DNA of 49,909 nucleotides from Candidatus Peribacteraceae bacterium (GCA_028718905.1 JAQUKV010000010.1:1-49909), one strand, 5' to 3'; counted from the first letter of the stretch, positions 7,316 to 15,574 are shown. The notes: generated from the sequence alone by a model not told the origin. Numbers and translations: made by a program.

Positions 7316-7768
7316 CTATGGCAGATTCACTGCTCCACTAGACTTACGCGCGTTGCCAAGATAAGTCGCGTTCCCGTCCACATCGTGGGCGGCAGATGAG
7401 TCTAGGAGACCTAGGGGGCCCCTTGCGTTCCCTGGGTCTTTTTTTCGTTGCACGCCTTTCAATACGCCTTTCTCATTCCAGACGAACGTCACTCCCCTTC
7501 TCCGTGCAGCCGATGTAATGCGGTCGAGCAGAGGAATGATCTTTTTTGAAAGATTTTCTCCGACGACATACCCGCGCCGGTCGAAGTGGAACATCTCGGA
7601 AAGTCGCTCGGGTAGATTCTCTGCAGTCGTGGGATACACATCCATCGAAGCATCCATTCCCATTTTCCGAAACGCCGCATTCCACTCCCTCAGAATCGCT
7701 GAGGCGTCGGGTACGTGCCCGATGATGCCGAAAAGCTCGCGGTGGATACTTTTGCGCGGTTTGGTCAT
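7316..7768 (-). CDS. Shikimate dehydrogenase N-domain-like protein, probably non-catalytic
   Basis: 150 residues. Residues 9-100 follow the substrate-binding domain of shikimate dehydrogenase (AroE): HRELFGIIGH for the usual AVIGHP start, WNAAFRKMGMDAS for HNAAF..LGLDA, YPTTAENLPERL, and YVVGENLSKKIIPLLD for NVT.PHK..(I/V)PLLD. The lysine is kept but the SxS shikimate contacts are replaced, and GVLKGVQRKKD stands where the catalytic GxNTD Asp would be. The NADP-binding Rossmann domain is absent. It is therefore either a relic or a binding domain with a new use. No other shikimate genes are nearby. A stand-alone AroE N-domain is unusual. Confidence 0.5.
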   Translation of the reverse strand: MTKPRKSIHRELFGIIGHVPDASAILREWNAAFRKMGMDASMDVYPTTAENLPERLSEMFHFDRRGYVVGENLSKKIIPLLDRITSAARRRGVTFVWNEKGVLKGVQRKKDPGNARGPLGLLDSSAAHDVDGNATYLGNARKSSGAVNLP

Positions 7769-7799
7769 GGGACCAGTGTAACCCTGTAACGGCGGAGCG

Positions 7800-7827
7800 A
7801 TAAGCTATAAGCTATAAGCTGTAAGCT
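7800..7827 (+). repeat. 7-bp tandem repeat ATAAGCT x4
   Basis: Three exact ATAAGCT units followed by GTAAGCT, in the gap between divergent genes (7769-7892). Same AGCT word family as 8988-9039 and 14773-14881. Confidence 0.85.
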
Positions 7828-7892
7828 TTTGGATACGAGCCGCTTTCCCCGGATGCGTATCGCTAACAGCGTACGTCTTACAGCTTCGTCGT

Positions 7893-8960
7893 ATGCCTGA
7901 TCACTTTTCCATCATCTTCTGGTACGCACTCGCCACGTTTACGGGCACGGTGATCCTGCATGCGCTAGCCCTGAAATACTTCCCGCGCTGGGGACTGATG
8001 GACTTTCCCGGGCGCTACGGGCTCACTCGTCCTCGTATCCCGTATCCCACAGGAATCCTTGCAATCCTTGCTTTCCTTGTTTTCTTCGCTTTCTTCGAGT
8101 CCACCCTCGCACTGAAGCCGTGGTCGTTGCAGGCCGTCGGACTCATCGTCGGGATCCTGCTGCTCGCCGTCGTCACATTTTGCGATGATCGCCGTCCCCT
8201 CCCCTCCTACCTGCGACTCATCACACAGATCATCGTCGCGCTCGTGATCTTCCTCACCGGGACGCGCATCTACACGCTGACCAATCCCCTCGCCGCGTTT
8301 ACGGGCGTGGACGTGCTGCCCCTGCACCGGCTCCAGATTCCCGTCGGGATGCTGGGCAATCCTTCGCTGCTCGGCCTGCTCTTTACGGTCCTGTGGCTTT
8401 CGCTCACCATGAACGCCCTCAACTGGTTCGACGGCATTCGCGGGCAGGTGAGCGTTGTTTCCGTGCTGGGATTTATCACGATCGGGCTTCTCTCGCTCTC
8501 CGGCCGCGTGGGTGATTTTTCGCTGGGGTTGATCTCGTTCGCGCTCGCGGGCATCGCACTCGCCTGCCTGCTGTTCGACCGTCCCTCTCCGCTCTCGCTC
8601 CTCGGCGATTCCGGCACCATGTTCTTCGGCCTCCTGCTCGGCGTGCTCACCATCTTCACGGGCGGCAAAGTGGCGACGGGATTCCTCGTCCTCGGTGTAC
8701 CGCTCATCGATTCGTTCATCGTGATTACGCGCCGCATCCTCAAGGGGAAATCCGTCTTTCAGGGCGATGCGCAGAACGAGCACCTTCACCACCGGCTCCT
8801 CCGCAAGGGCTGGACGGAATGGCAAATCATTCTGCTCACATCCGGCCTCGGCGCGGCCTTCGGCATTACGGCACTCTTCCTCTCTACAGTCGAAAAATTC
8901 CTCGCGGCCCTCGCGCTCTTTCTGATCATGCTTCTGCTCTCCATCTATTCGGGGAGATAA
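7893..8960 (+). CDS. Polyprenyl-phosphate sugar-1-phosphate transferase (WecA/MraY family)
   Basis: 355 residues, about ten membrane helices. The family loads a sugar-1-phosphate from a UDP-sugar onto undecaprenyl phosphate at the cytoplasmic face of the membrane. Seen: VTFCDDRRPLPSYLRL with the Asp-Asp pair that binds magnesium and the lipid phosphate, NALNWFDGIRG (the nucleophile/metal loop, usually N..N..DG.DGL), SLLGDSGTMFFG, and QNEHLHHRLL, the histidine motif shared by WecA-like members. The HLHHRL ending and the absence of MraY-specific segments favour the GlcNAc/polysaccharide branch (WecA/TagO) over MraY. No other glycan genes adjoin it. It would supply lipid-linked sugar for surface polysaccharide or glycoprotein. 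Confidence 0.85.
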   Translation: MPDHFSIIFWYALATFTGTVILHALALKYFPRWGLMDFPGRYGLTRPRIPYPTGILAILAFLVFFAFFESTLALKPWSLQAVGLIVGILLLAVVTFCDDRRPLPSYLRLITQIIVALVIFLTGTRIYTLTNPLAAFTGVDVLPLHRLQIPVGMLGNPSLLGLLFTVLWLSLTMNALNWFDGIRGQVSVVSVLGFITIGLLSLSGRVGDFSLGLISFALAGIALACLLFDRPSPLSLLGDSGTMFFGLLLGVLTIFTGGKVATGFLVLGVPLIDSFIVITRRILKGKSVFQGDAQNEHLHHRLLRKGWTEWQIILLTSGLGAAFGITALFLSTVEKFLAALALFLIMLLLSIYSGR

Positions 8961-8987
8961 CTGGTGAGGTGGTAGCTTGTCGCTGAT

Positions 8988-9039
8988 GAGCTTCTTAGTA
9001 GCTTCCTAAAAAGCTAAGAAGCTACAACCTAAGAAGCTC
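8988..9039. repeat. AGCT-word inverted repeat
   Basis: Inverted arms GAGCTTCTTAG (8988-8998) and CTAAGAAGCTC (9029-9039), with TAGTAGCTTC and AAGCTAAGAAGCT words between. It sits between convergent genes; the right arm contains part of the stop codon of the M23 gene, and it could act as a bidirectional stop. The 28 nt at 9011-9038 recur at 14854-14881 with one mismatch. Confidence 0.8.
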
Positions 9040-10516
9040 ACTTTGCGTACCGCATCGGCTGGCTCTGGGAGCCGAACGGCATGGCCTCGATGATGAGTGT
9101 GCGTCGCCCGTGCGGCAGCACGCTCACCTCGGCGCGTCCGTTTGCAAAGTCCAGTACCGAGAGGGCATCGGGCTGAAAGTCCGCACTGCCGAACGAGGCG
9201 CGGAGCACGATGTCCCGCGTGAGCATCGGTGATGTCACCACGTTGCCGCGGGCATCCAGCAGCGTGAGACGCACCCGCTCCCACCCGCGGTCGGAATAGG
9301 AACCGTCGTGCGTGATTTCCACCGAGGCGACGGGTGTGCCGGCTGCCGGAGGCAGCTCTTCGTCGCGGCTCACCACCACTTCACGCCGTTGCACCACTTC
9401 TCCCGCCGCTTCGGACGAAGGGGGCGGAGTCTGCGGAGCGGATGACAGGGATGAAGCGTTGGCCGCCTCGTGCACCGCGACAGTCGTTGCCGGCTGCAGG
9501 GCGAGATATTCGGCTCTGCGCTGGGCGATGCGCGCCTGCACGCGTGAAAGCCAGGTCTGGCTGCTGATGCTGGACGCGGACGATCGGGCGCTGCCTGCGG
9601 AAGCGGCCTGCACGACGGTGAGGACCGGCGCGTAGCCGGCCTGCACGTACAGAAGCGGATTCACCGTAAAGGACGTGCCGCGATCCGCGTGGAATCCCCG
9701 GTTGACCGCCTGCGTCGTGGAGTATCCCGCAGCCCGCAGTTCCTCGGATGTGAACGGCCAGTAGGGATGCCACGGGGCGTCGCCGCGGTCAATCTGAAAG
9801 TGCAGGTGCGGTCCGGTGGCGTCACCCGTCATGCCGGAGAGTGCAATCTGCTCGCCTTTCTCTACGATGTCCCCTTCCTTCACATACGTCACGCTCAAGT
9901 GAGCATAGTTGCTGTACAGAACGGTTGACTGGGTCGGGCGGGACGGATCGGGAATATTCGGATGCCGGATCACGACAGTCTTGCCGAAGCCCGTGGCATC
10001 CTTCACTTCGCTCACGATGCCCGCGGCAATGGAGCGCACGGGGGTTCCGATGGGCACGCGGATATCCACAGCCGGATGGCTGCCCGAGTTCTCCTGCCCC
10101 GTTGTATAGGATCCCATGTAGCTGACGGAGTAGATGGCACGTGCCTTGGGATCACTGAGCGCAGCCGAGTAGGGCGGCAGGGCAATCAGCAGATCCTGCG
10201 GCACCTCGCGGTAGGTGTGATCCTCCGCATTGCCGCCATAGGTCTTCCAGCGGGTGTAATCGGGGACGAGGGCGATGGGAGTGACTGTGCCGGTATAGAC
10301 GATCAGACTATCATTGTCGTGTCCCATCACCGATTTCCAGAACACCTGCCACCCATGCTGTCCGATCATGTTTCCGGTCACGAACGCCAGAAGCGAGAGA
10401 ATCGCCACCCAGAAGGACTTGCGCTGCGCCAGAAAGTGGAACGCGTGCGGTTCCACGTGACGATGCAGCGGCGTGGCACCAAAGCCGAGCTTTTTTCGGG
10501 AGACAAGTTGGGTCAT
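9038..10516 (-). CDS. M23-family (LytM-type) cell-wall peptidase, membrane-anchored
   Basis: 492 residues. A short cytoplasmic tail and one membrane helix (about 35-52) anchor an external M23 domain at 140-255, a zinc endopeptidase that cuts peptidoglycan cross-bridges. The metal and catalytic set is complete: His147 and Asp151 in SHPAVDIRVPIGTPV, His206 in NYAHLSVTYVKEG, and His237/His239 in GPHLHFQID. The C-terminal half contains an Ala/Ser-rich stretch and a beta-rich domain (about 385-485, VASVEITHDGSYSDRGWERV) that may bind the wall or a partner. With an intact active site it is likely a true hydrolase rather than an EnvC-type activator. Divergent from the TsaE-HD gene; the 52-bp gap holds both promoters. 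Confidence 0.9.
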   Translation of the reverse strand: MTQLVSRKKLGFGATPLHRHVEPHAFHFLAQRKSFWVAILSLLAFVTGNMIGQHGWQVFWKSVMGHDNDSLIVYTGTVTPIALVPDYTRWKTYGGNAEDHTYREVPQDLLIALPPYSAALSDPKARAIYSVSYMGSYTTGQENSGSHPAVDIRVPIGTPVRSIAAGIVSEVKDATGFGKTVVIRHPNIPDPSRPTQSTVLYSNYAHLSVTYVKEGDIVEKGEQIALSGMTGDATGPHLHFQIDRGDAPWHPYWPFTSEELRAAGYSTTQAVNRGFHADRGTSFTVNPLLYVQAGYAPVLTVVQAASAGSARSSASSISSQTWLSRVQARIAQRRAEYLALQPATTVAVHEAANASSLSSAPQTPPPSSEAAGEVVQRREVVVSRDEELPPAAGTPVASVEITHDGSYSDRGWERVRLTLLDARGNVVTSPMLTRDIVLRASFGSADFQPDALSVLDFANGRAEVSVLPHGRRTLIIEAMPFGSQSQPMRYAK

Positions 10517-10555
10517 AGCGGTGTTTATGTGTCTGAATCTATAATAACATTTTGC

Positions 10556-10561
10556 TACAAT
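10556..10561 (+). promoter_or_regulatory. -10 element of the TsaE-HD gene, leaderless layout
   Basis: TACAAT ends 7 nt before the ATG at 10569, so transcription would begin at or beside the start codon. The -35 (CTGAAT at 10533-10538, 17-bp spacer) is weak. No SD lies before the ATG. Confidence 0.5.
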
Positions 10562-10568
10562 TTCGTCA

Positions 10569-11588
10569 ATGTCTGATTCCCTGTCACTTTGGCTAACGGA
10601 TGCCGAAAAGACCCTCTCAACCGGCGGGTCGCTGGCACAGTCGCTCTACCGCGTTCCGGTGACGGTTTTTCTGACCGGTGCGCTGGGTGCGGGCAAGACC
10701 ACATTCCTGCAGGGATTGGGCCGGTCTCTCGGCATCGGGCAGAGACTCACGAGCCCCACGTACGCTCTGGAACAACGCTACCCCACACAGCACTTCGGGG
10801 AGCTCTTGCACATCGATCTCTACCGGCTCACACACAAAGACGCGGAGCACCTCGTTCACTCTTCTGAAAACCACCACGGGATCCGGTGCATCGAGTGGGC
10901 GGATCGCCTGCCGGATGGCGTGCCCGCGGACGAGGGTATTGCCGTTTCGCTTGCGGAACGCGCAGACGGGCTCGGAAGGGAACTGACTGTTTCTTTCCGT
11001 GATATCGCCCTCCCCTCCCCGCCGGAGATCAATGCCTGGCGTGAAGAGCTGTTCCTCCCCCACCTGATCGCCCGTCACTGTGATGCCGTGGCCGAGACGG
11101 CCGTGCGGCTGGGCGAGGAGTATGCGAGACGGGGCCATATCGTCCGTCTTGGAGCGCTGCGCGCGGCGGCGATGACGCACGACCTGCTGCGCTTCGTCGA
11201 TTTTCACCGCGGGGCGGGCCACATCGAGCGCGAGATCAATCCCACTCATGCGCGCACATGGGAAGCAGTGAAGGCGCAGTATGCGGATATGCGTCACGAG
11301 CAGGCTGCGGCGCAGTTTCTCACCGGCAAGGGATTCCCCGAACTTGCGGAAATCGTGCGCGTGCACGGGCTGACCCTTGCGGATGCCACGCGCGTCACCA
11401 CGGAGCAGAGACTGCTCTACTACGCCGACAAGCGCGTGAAGATCGACGAGGTGGTGAGTCTGGAGGAGCGGCTGCGCGATTTCACCGTGCGTTACAGCCA
11501 TTTGGGGAAACTGCGGGAATCGGATGCCTGGTACGACGAGGCGCGCAGAACGGAACATGATTTGTTTCCGGAAGGGCCGCCATTCTGA
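10569..11588 (+). CDS. tsaE: TsaE-HD fusion: tRNA t6A ATPase domain plus HD-domain hydrolase
   Basis: 339 residues with two domains. Residues 1-150 are TsaE, the ATPase that supports TsaB/TsaD in making the t6A base at tRNA position 37: Walker A GALGAGKTT (37-45), TSPTYALEQRYP (61-72), HIDLYRL (81-87) and IEWADRL (108-114) are all present. Residues 160-325 form an HD-superfamily metal phosphohydrolase: His170, the His204-Asp205 pair in AAMTHDLL, IVRVHGLTL and YYADKRV with Asp287. Stand-alone TsaE is about 150 residues, so the HD part is an extra domain. It may act on a nucleotide or tRNA-linked substrate; nothing shows which. The frame is continuous with no sign of error. Confidence 0.85.
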   Translation: MSDSLSLWLTDAEKTLSTGGSLAQSLYRVPVTVFLTGALGAGKTTFLQGLGRSLGIGQRLTSPTYALEQRYPTQHFGELLHIDLYRLTHKDAEHLVHSSENHHGIRCIEWADRLPDGVPADEGIAVSLAERADGLGRELTVSFRDIALPSPPEINAWREELFLPHLIARHCDAVAETAVRLGEEYARRGHIVRLGALRAAAMTHDLLRFVDFHRGAGHIEREINPTHARTWEAVKAQYADMRHEQAAAQFLTGKGFPELAEIVRVHGLTLADATRVTTEQRLLYYADKRVKIDEVVSLEERLRDFTVRYSHLGKLRESDAWYDEARRTEHDLFPEGPPF

Positions 11589-11602
11589 CATACTGCCCCG
11601 GT

Positions 11603-12367
11603 ATGATGACCTCCCCGATCCTGTTGAGCCTGCTCAGCGTCCTGCTCGTGAGCCTTATTTCACTCACGGGCATCATTCTGTTTTCGCTGCATGAGCGGCT
11701 GATCCGGCAGTCGCTTCTGCTGCTTGTCGGATTTTCCGCCGGAGCGCTGCTGGGCGACGTCTTCATCCACATATTTCCCGAGATGATTGCAGAAGGAGCT
11801 TCGCAATCCCTGTCTCCGTTCCTGCTGGTCCTGGCCGGCATGCTGCTCTCTTTTGTCATTGAAAAGGTGATCCACTGGCGTCACTGTCACTGTTCCGCCC
11901 TGCCCAAGGCCTCCGTTCACATTCATCCCGTCGGCATCATGAATCTGATTGGTGATGCCATTCACAACTTCATCGATGGCGCGCTGATCGCAGGCAGTTA
12001 CCTCATCAGTCCGCACATCGGTCTGGCGACGACCATTGCGGTTGTTCTGCACGAAATTCCACAGGAGATCGGCGACTTTGCCGTTCTGCTGTTCAGCGGA
12101 TTTTCGGCACGGAGAGCCGCCATGTTCAATCTTCTTTCCGCCTGCGTGGCGTTTGCCGGCGCCTTTCTGGTCTTGGGAGCAGCATCCACGCTGCCGAGTC
12201 TCGGAGGGCTGCTCTTACCCGTCGCTGCCGGAAATTTTCTCTACATCGCCGGAGCGGACCTGATGCCGGAACTGCATAAGGAAACCCGTTTCTCGCGGGC
12301 AGTGATGCAATTGCTTGTGATTCTCTGCGGTATCGGCATCATGCAACTTCTTACGTTTGTGGAGTGA
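11603..12367 (+). CDS. ZIP-family metal transporter
   Basis: 254 residues, eight predicted membrane helices. ZIP carriers bring zinc, iron or manganese into the cytoplasm. Helix IV carries HNFIDGALIAGSY and helix V carries HEIPQEIGDFAVLLFSG, which together are the binuclear metal site (H-N...D and H-E..QE.GD). The loop between helices III and IV contains HWRHCHCSALPKASVHIHP, a His/Cys cluster typical of metal sensing in this family. The motif set is complete, so transport should be functional; metal choice cannot be inferred. It follows the TsaE-HD gene by 14 bp on the same strand and may share its transcript. Its 3' end overlaps the convergent gene by 17 bp. Confidence 0.9.
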   Translation: MMTSPILLSLLSVLLVSLISLTGIILFSLHERLIRQSLLLLVGFSAGALLGDVFIHIFPEMIAEGASQSLSPFLLVLAGMLLSFVIEKVIHWRHCHCSALPKASVHIHPVGIMNLIGDAIHNFIDGALIAGSYLISPHIGLATTIAVVLHEIPQEIGDFAVLLFSGFSARRAAMFNLLSACVAFAGAFLVLGAASTLPSLGGLLLPVAAGNFLYIAGADLMPELHKETRFSRAVMQLLVILCGIGIMQLLTFVE

Positions 12368-12785
12368 TGCGTTTGTGCACCCAGGCAAGGAACAGTCCGA
12401 TCATGCCTGCACACATGAGAAGAACGACGAGCCCCCAGCGCTGACCAAACACTGCCCATACGCGCTGCACGGTCGTGTGGAGCACCGGCGTCCAGCTGAG
12501 GAACCCGCTCAGATGACCGATGAATGCCCAGTAGAGGCACCAGCGGCCCGCGAACTGGCTGAAACGCATGAGCAAAATGGCGGCGTTCGTTACGAGGATC
12601 CACCACAGAAACGCCAACATGTGTGGCCCGATGGGCAGGACCTGCCAGAGCCAGATGGCGACGAGATTTCCCTCCCTTCCCCCCGTCGCGAGACCACGTT
12701 GTGTGATCAGATGGTCGGCAAGAAGAGCAAGTGTAAAGAGAAGCAGAGGGACCCGGTACTCTCTGTTGATCGGCATGAAAGGCAT
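12351..12785 (-). CDS. Small integral membrane protein, unassigned
   Basis: 144 residues with four predicted membrane helices and no family I recognise. I start it at the ATG at 12785 because GGAGG stands 5 nt ahead of it and its ATG overlaps the stop of the upstream gene (TAATG); a longer start at 12797 would lie inside that SD region. Aromatic residues are abundant (LWQVLPIGPHMLAFLWWIL). It is translated as the second gene of a two-gene membrane unit with 12785-13390. The 3' end overlaps the convergent ZIP gene. Function unknown. Confidence 0.7.
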   Translation of the reverse strand: MPFMPINREYRVPLLLFTLALLADHLITQRGLATGGREGNLVAIWLWQVLPIGPHMLAFLWWILVTNAAILLMRFSQFAGRWCLYWAFIGHLSGFLSWTPVLHTTVQRVWAVFGQRWGLVVLLMCAGMIGLFLAWVHKRITPQT

Positions 12786-13390
12786 TATATCCTCCACGGG
12801 ATCATTTCGTGAGCGACGGTGGAGAAGAAAGCGGAGGTGGGAATGCCCAGGATCACCGGTGCAGCTAGAAGCAGAATGACGGTGGCAGTGAGCAGAAAGA
12901 GCATCAACCGCTCGCCCGAGATCAGCGCCTTGCCCAACCGCTCGTGCAGCGTACGCATGTGATTGCCGACGTGAAGGAGCATTTCGAGAAACCGGTGCAG
13001 GATCTCAAACTTGGGCAGAAAGACTCCGGCCAGTCTGGCAAAGGAAAGATCGGAACGCACGATTCCGCTCATGGCGACGATGCCGATCGTGTGGTGCAGG
13101 TAGACAGAAAACGTCAGCGCTATCAGGAGCAGAAAAATATCAATCAGATTTTCTCGAACCGTACCCTCAAGGGTGCGTTCCCATGACAGATGATGGACTT
13201 CGCGGTATTTCACGAGATCGAGCGAGATGTGCGCCGCGATCAGGAGGGCGAACGCACCGAGGTTGAGAATGGCCGCCGCGATGACCGTCAGGACGAGGTA
13301 CCCCGCATGGAATGCCGGCAGCTCGTCATGCTCGTGAGCGAAATGCCGGAGAGATGCAGCAAGGGAATGCGATGTGTGGGTGTGCAACAT
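12785..13390 (-). CDS. Membrane protein with His-rich N-terminus, unassigned
   Basis: 201 residues. A soluble His-rich start (HTHTSHSLAASLRHFAHEHDE, given in part) is followed by about four membrane helices (near 30-55, 80-108, 115-130 and 160-185). No family assignment. Its promoter is clear and leaves only 8 nt before the ATG, with no SD, so the message is probably leaderless. It is coupled by stop/start overlap to the next membrane gene. The two proteins may form one complex; the nearby ZIP transporter and the His-rich tail hint at metals, but this is speculation. Confidence 0.68.
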   Translation of the reverse strand: MLHTHTSHSLAASLRHFAHEHDELPAFHAGYLVLTVIAAAILNLGAFALLIAAHISLDLVKYREVHHLSWERTLEGTVRENLIDIFLLLIALTFSVYLHHTIGIVAMSGIVRSDLSFARLAGVFLPKFEILHRFLEMLLHVGNHMRTLHERLGKALISGERLMLFLLTATVILLLAAPVILGIPTSAFFSTVAHEMIPWRI

Positions 13391-13398
13391 GTTTCTAT

Positions 13399-13427
13399 AT
13401 TATACAATATATTATAATATATGTGAA
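13399..13427 (-). promoter_or_regulatory. Promoter with leaderless start
   Basis: Minus strand: -35 TTCACA (13422-13427), 17-bp spacer, -10 TATAAT (13399-13404), then 8 nt to the ATG at 13390. The surrounding sequence is an AT-only palindrome-like run. Confidence 0.75.
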
Positions 13428-13462
13428 ATAGCTCTCGCATTGACAGAAGGCAGCCAATTTTA

Positions 13463-14740
13463 TCATTTTCTGATAATTGTTTGGATATGTTGCAAGCGGT
13501 CGCGCACCTCCCGTTCGAACCCACGGTCCGTCGGTTCGTAGAACGATCGGGGCTCCATTCCGATCGGAAAATACTGCTCCTGCACAACTCCTTTCGCCGC
13601 ATCGTGCGGGTACTGATAGCCCTGATGGTATCCCTGATCGGCCATGCCTTTGATGGGGGCGTTGCGCAAGTGCAGCGGCACTTCGAGTGTTGCGGAGGAG
13701 TGGATCATCTCCCGCGCGCCGGCCATGGCCCGGGTGATCGCATTGCTCTTGTGGGCCTGACTCAAGTAAATGCAGGCATGAGCGAGAAAAAATTCCCCTT
13801 CGGGCAAGCCCACAAACTCAAAAGCCTGCCACGCCGCAATCACCATCTGAAGTGCGCGGGGGTCAGCGTTGCCGATGTCCTCACTGGCGAAGATCGCCAT
13901 CCGCCGGAAGAGGAACCGCGGCTGTTCGCCGCCGGCAAGCATCTTGAACATCCACAGCAGAGCCGCATCGCAGTCACTCCCGCGCATGCTCTTGATGAAC
14001 GCCGAGACGGAATTGTAGTGTTCCTCTCCGGTGCGGTCGTAGCGCTTCCCGCGTTCACGGAAGAGTGCGTCGATTTCCTTCATCGAGAGTTTTTTTCCGG
14101 CGGTGAGAATGGCCATCTCGAGCAGGTTCAAGGCGATGCGCGCGTCGCCGTTCGCGAGGGCGGCAATCCGCTCCAGCGCTTTTTCCTCCACCTGGACTGT
14201 CCCGTTCATTCCCCGCTTATCCGTAAGAGCGCGATGCAAAATAGTGAGCAGATCCTCCTGCGAAAGAGGCCGCAGCAGCGTCACCTGCGAACGCGAAACC
14301 AAAGCGGAATTCACCTCGAAGTACGGATTCTCGGTGGTCGCGCCGATGAGGATGACGACGCCGCTTTCGACGTACGGGAGCAGCGCATCCTGCTGACTCT
14401 TGTTGAACCGGTGGATTTCGTCGATGAAGAGGACTGTGCGCTGCTTGAGCCCCGTGAAGAGCCGCTCCGCTTCGGCGCACACTTCCCGCAGTTCCTTGAC
14501 CCCGCTCAACACCGCATTGATTGAAACGAAGTGCGCCTGCGTCCGCTCCGCGACGATCTTGGCGAGCGTCGTCTTGCCCGTTCCCGGGGGGCCCGACAGG
14601 ATCACCGAGGACAGCTTGTCGCCCTCAATCGCCGAACGGAGCGTCGTCCCCTTTCCCATCACATGTTCCTGACCGACAAATTCCTCGAGGGTCGTCGGGC
14701 GGAGACGGTAGGCCAGCGGTGCAGAATCGTGAACGGGCAT
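13463..14740 (-). CDS. rarA: Replication-associated recombination ATPase RarA
   Basis: 425 residues, the usual length for RarA (MgsA/WRNIP1 family), an AAA+ clamp-loader-like ATPase that acts at stalled replication forks. Seen in order: LAYRLRPTTLEEFVGQEH (9-26), Walker A SGPPGTGKTT (49-58), Walker B FIDEIHRFNKSQQDALLPYVE, sensor GATTENPYFEVNSALVSRSQV, the arginine-bearing LANGDARIALNLLE, and the C-terminal tetramer domain with SAFIKSMRGSDCDAALLWM, FASEDIGNADPRAL and NAPIKGMADQGYHQGYQYPHD. Every family motif is kept. It is a single-gene unit. Confidence 0.96.
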   Translation of the reverse strand: MPVHDSAPLAYRLRPTTLEEFVGQEHVMGKGTTLRSAIEGDKLSSVILSGPPGTGKTTLAKIVAERTQAHFVSINAVLSGVKELREVCAEAERLFTGLKQRTVLFIDEIHRFNKSQQDALLPYVESGVVILIGATTENPYFEVNSALVSRSQVTLLRPLSQEDLLTILHRALTDKRGMNGTVQVEEKALERIAALANGDARIALNLLEMAILTAGKKLSMKEIDALFRERGKRYDRTGEEHYNSVSAFIKSMRGSDCDAALLWMFKMLAGGEQPRFLFRRMAIFASEDIGNADPRALQMVIAAWQAFEFVGLPEGEFFLAHACIYLSQAHKSNAITRAMAGAREMIHSSATLEVPLHLRNAPIKGMADQGYHQGYQYPHDAAKGVVQEQYFPIGMEPRSFYEPTDRGFEREVRDRLQHIQTIIRK

Positions 14741-14772
14741 CTGTGGATAGGATAGCGTATATAGATGTGCTG

Positions 14773-14881
14773 GTTAGCTGATTAGCTGTTTAGCTTATTA
14801 GGTTTGTTTCACTACCACTCACGTTTGTTCCTTTCATTACTTCCACTCCTAACAAGCTAAGAAGCTACAACCTAAAAAGCT
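14773..14881. repeat. AGCT-word repeat region
   Basis: Contains TTAGCTG, ATTAGCTG and TTTAGCT words (about 14773-14795) and, after a plain AT-rich stretch, 28 nt (14854-14881) that match 9011-9038 except at one base. It fills the divergent gap between rarA and the next gene. No coding potential seen. Confidence 0.78.
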
Positions 14882-14935
14882 GCTTGTACACACGTAGCTC
14901 GGCAAAGAGAAATATGATAGAATGAAAGGAGTCAT

Positions 14936-15322
14936 ATGGCGGATTTTCTCCAGACCATCGGGCAAACAAAGAACCTCTCCGAGGCGGCGCAGAAGAAGGC
15001 GGGCCAGTCTTCGGCGCAGAAGATGGGTGCAGAGCACGAGAGCTTTATGAAAGATGTTCTTCGGCTGATCGACAGCAGGGAGATCGATATCGCAAAGCCC
15101 CAGTCCTTCCTCAACATGGACGTCTATAACCGTCTCGATGAACAGTGGAAAGGCAAAGTGGATCTGGCGCTCGTGAATATCGACGATCTGCTCGGGCACA
15201 TCGTGGAATTCCGCCTGTCGAAGAAGACTCCCGACGAATCGCCCGAGCTGCAGTCGATGATCTCGCACCTCTGGCAGATGAAGCAGCGCATCGAAGATAC
15301 GCACGACGTTTTCAAATTCTGA
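14936..15322 (+). CDS. Conserved-looking small soluble protein, unassigned
   Basis: 128 residues, charged and helical, with no membrane segment and no family I recognise. AAAGGAG lies 4 nt before the ATG, a good SD. The N-terminal 40 residues are polar and likely flexible (LSEAAQKKAGQSSAQKMG); the remainder (45-127) should be two or three helices with an acid-rich centre (DLALVNIDDLLGHIVEFRL) and a HLWQMKQRIEDTHD end. Base use agrees with neighbouring core genes, so it is a real gene. It is followed 14 bp later by another small gene in the same direction, likely in one transcript. Confidence 0.7.
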   Translation: MADFLQTIGQTKNLSEAAQKKAGQSSAQKMGAEHESFMKDVLRLIDSREIDIAKPQSFLNMDVYNRLDEQWKGKVDLALVNIDDLLGHIVEFRLSKKTPDESPELQSMISHLWQMKQRIEDTHDVFKF

Positions 15323-15336
15323 TTTCCTCATCCCGT

Positions 15337-15564
15337 ATGAAACAACCCATGAAAGTCCCCGAGCAGCCCAAAGAGAACTTTGACCGGTCGAAGGATGCTC
15401 CGGCGCAAAATGAAATTCCGCCACCCCGCGCCGAGGTTCCCCGCGAAAGAGAAATCGTGAAAGCGCGTGCGGATGTTGTGGACGCAACGAGACACGCTCT
15501 CGAAGAGCTCGCACGCCGGTTGCCGCGCGTGGAAGGTGCCCGCGTGGACCGGTTCACCGCCTGA
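15337..15564 (+). CDS. Small charged protein, unassigned
   Basis: 75 residues, very rich in Pro, Glu, Arg and Lys, probably disordered for the first 40 residues (VPEQPKENFDRSKDAP) with one helix near the end (VDATRHALEELARRLPRV). The start is the ATG at 15337; an in-frame ATG follows five codons on. It lies 14 bp after the previous gene and ends 10 bp before the convergent miaA stop. There is no family match. Coding is supported by position and by codon usage only. Confidence 0.5.
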   Translation: MKQPMKVPEQPKENFDRSKDAPAQNEIPPPRAEVPREREIVKARADVVDATRHALEELARRLPRVEGARVDRFTA

Positions 15565-15574
15565 AAAAAAGGTT

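Noticed and set aside
7303..7345. Short plus-strand ORF after a strong AAAGGAGG (MPMADSLLH and stop)
   Set aside because: Nine codons, overlapping the end of a minus-strand gene, with no promoter seen; could be chance.
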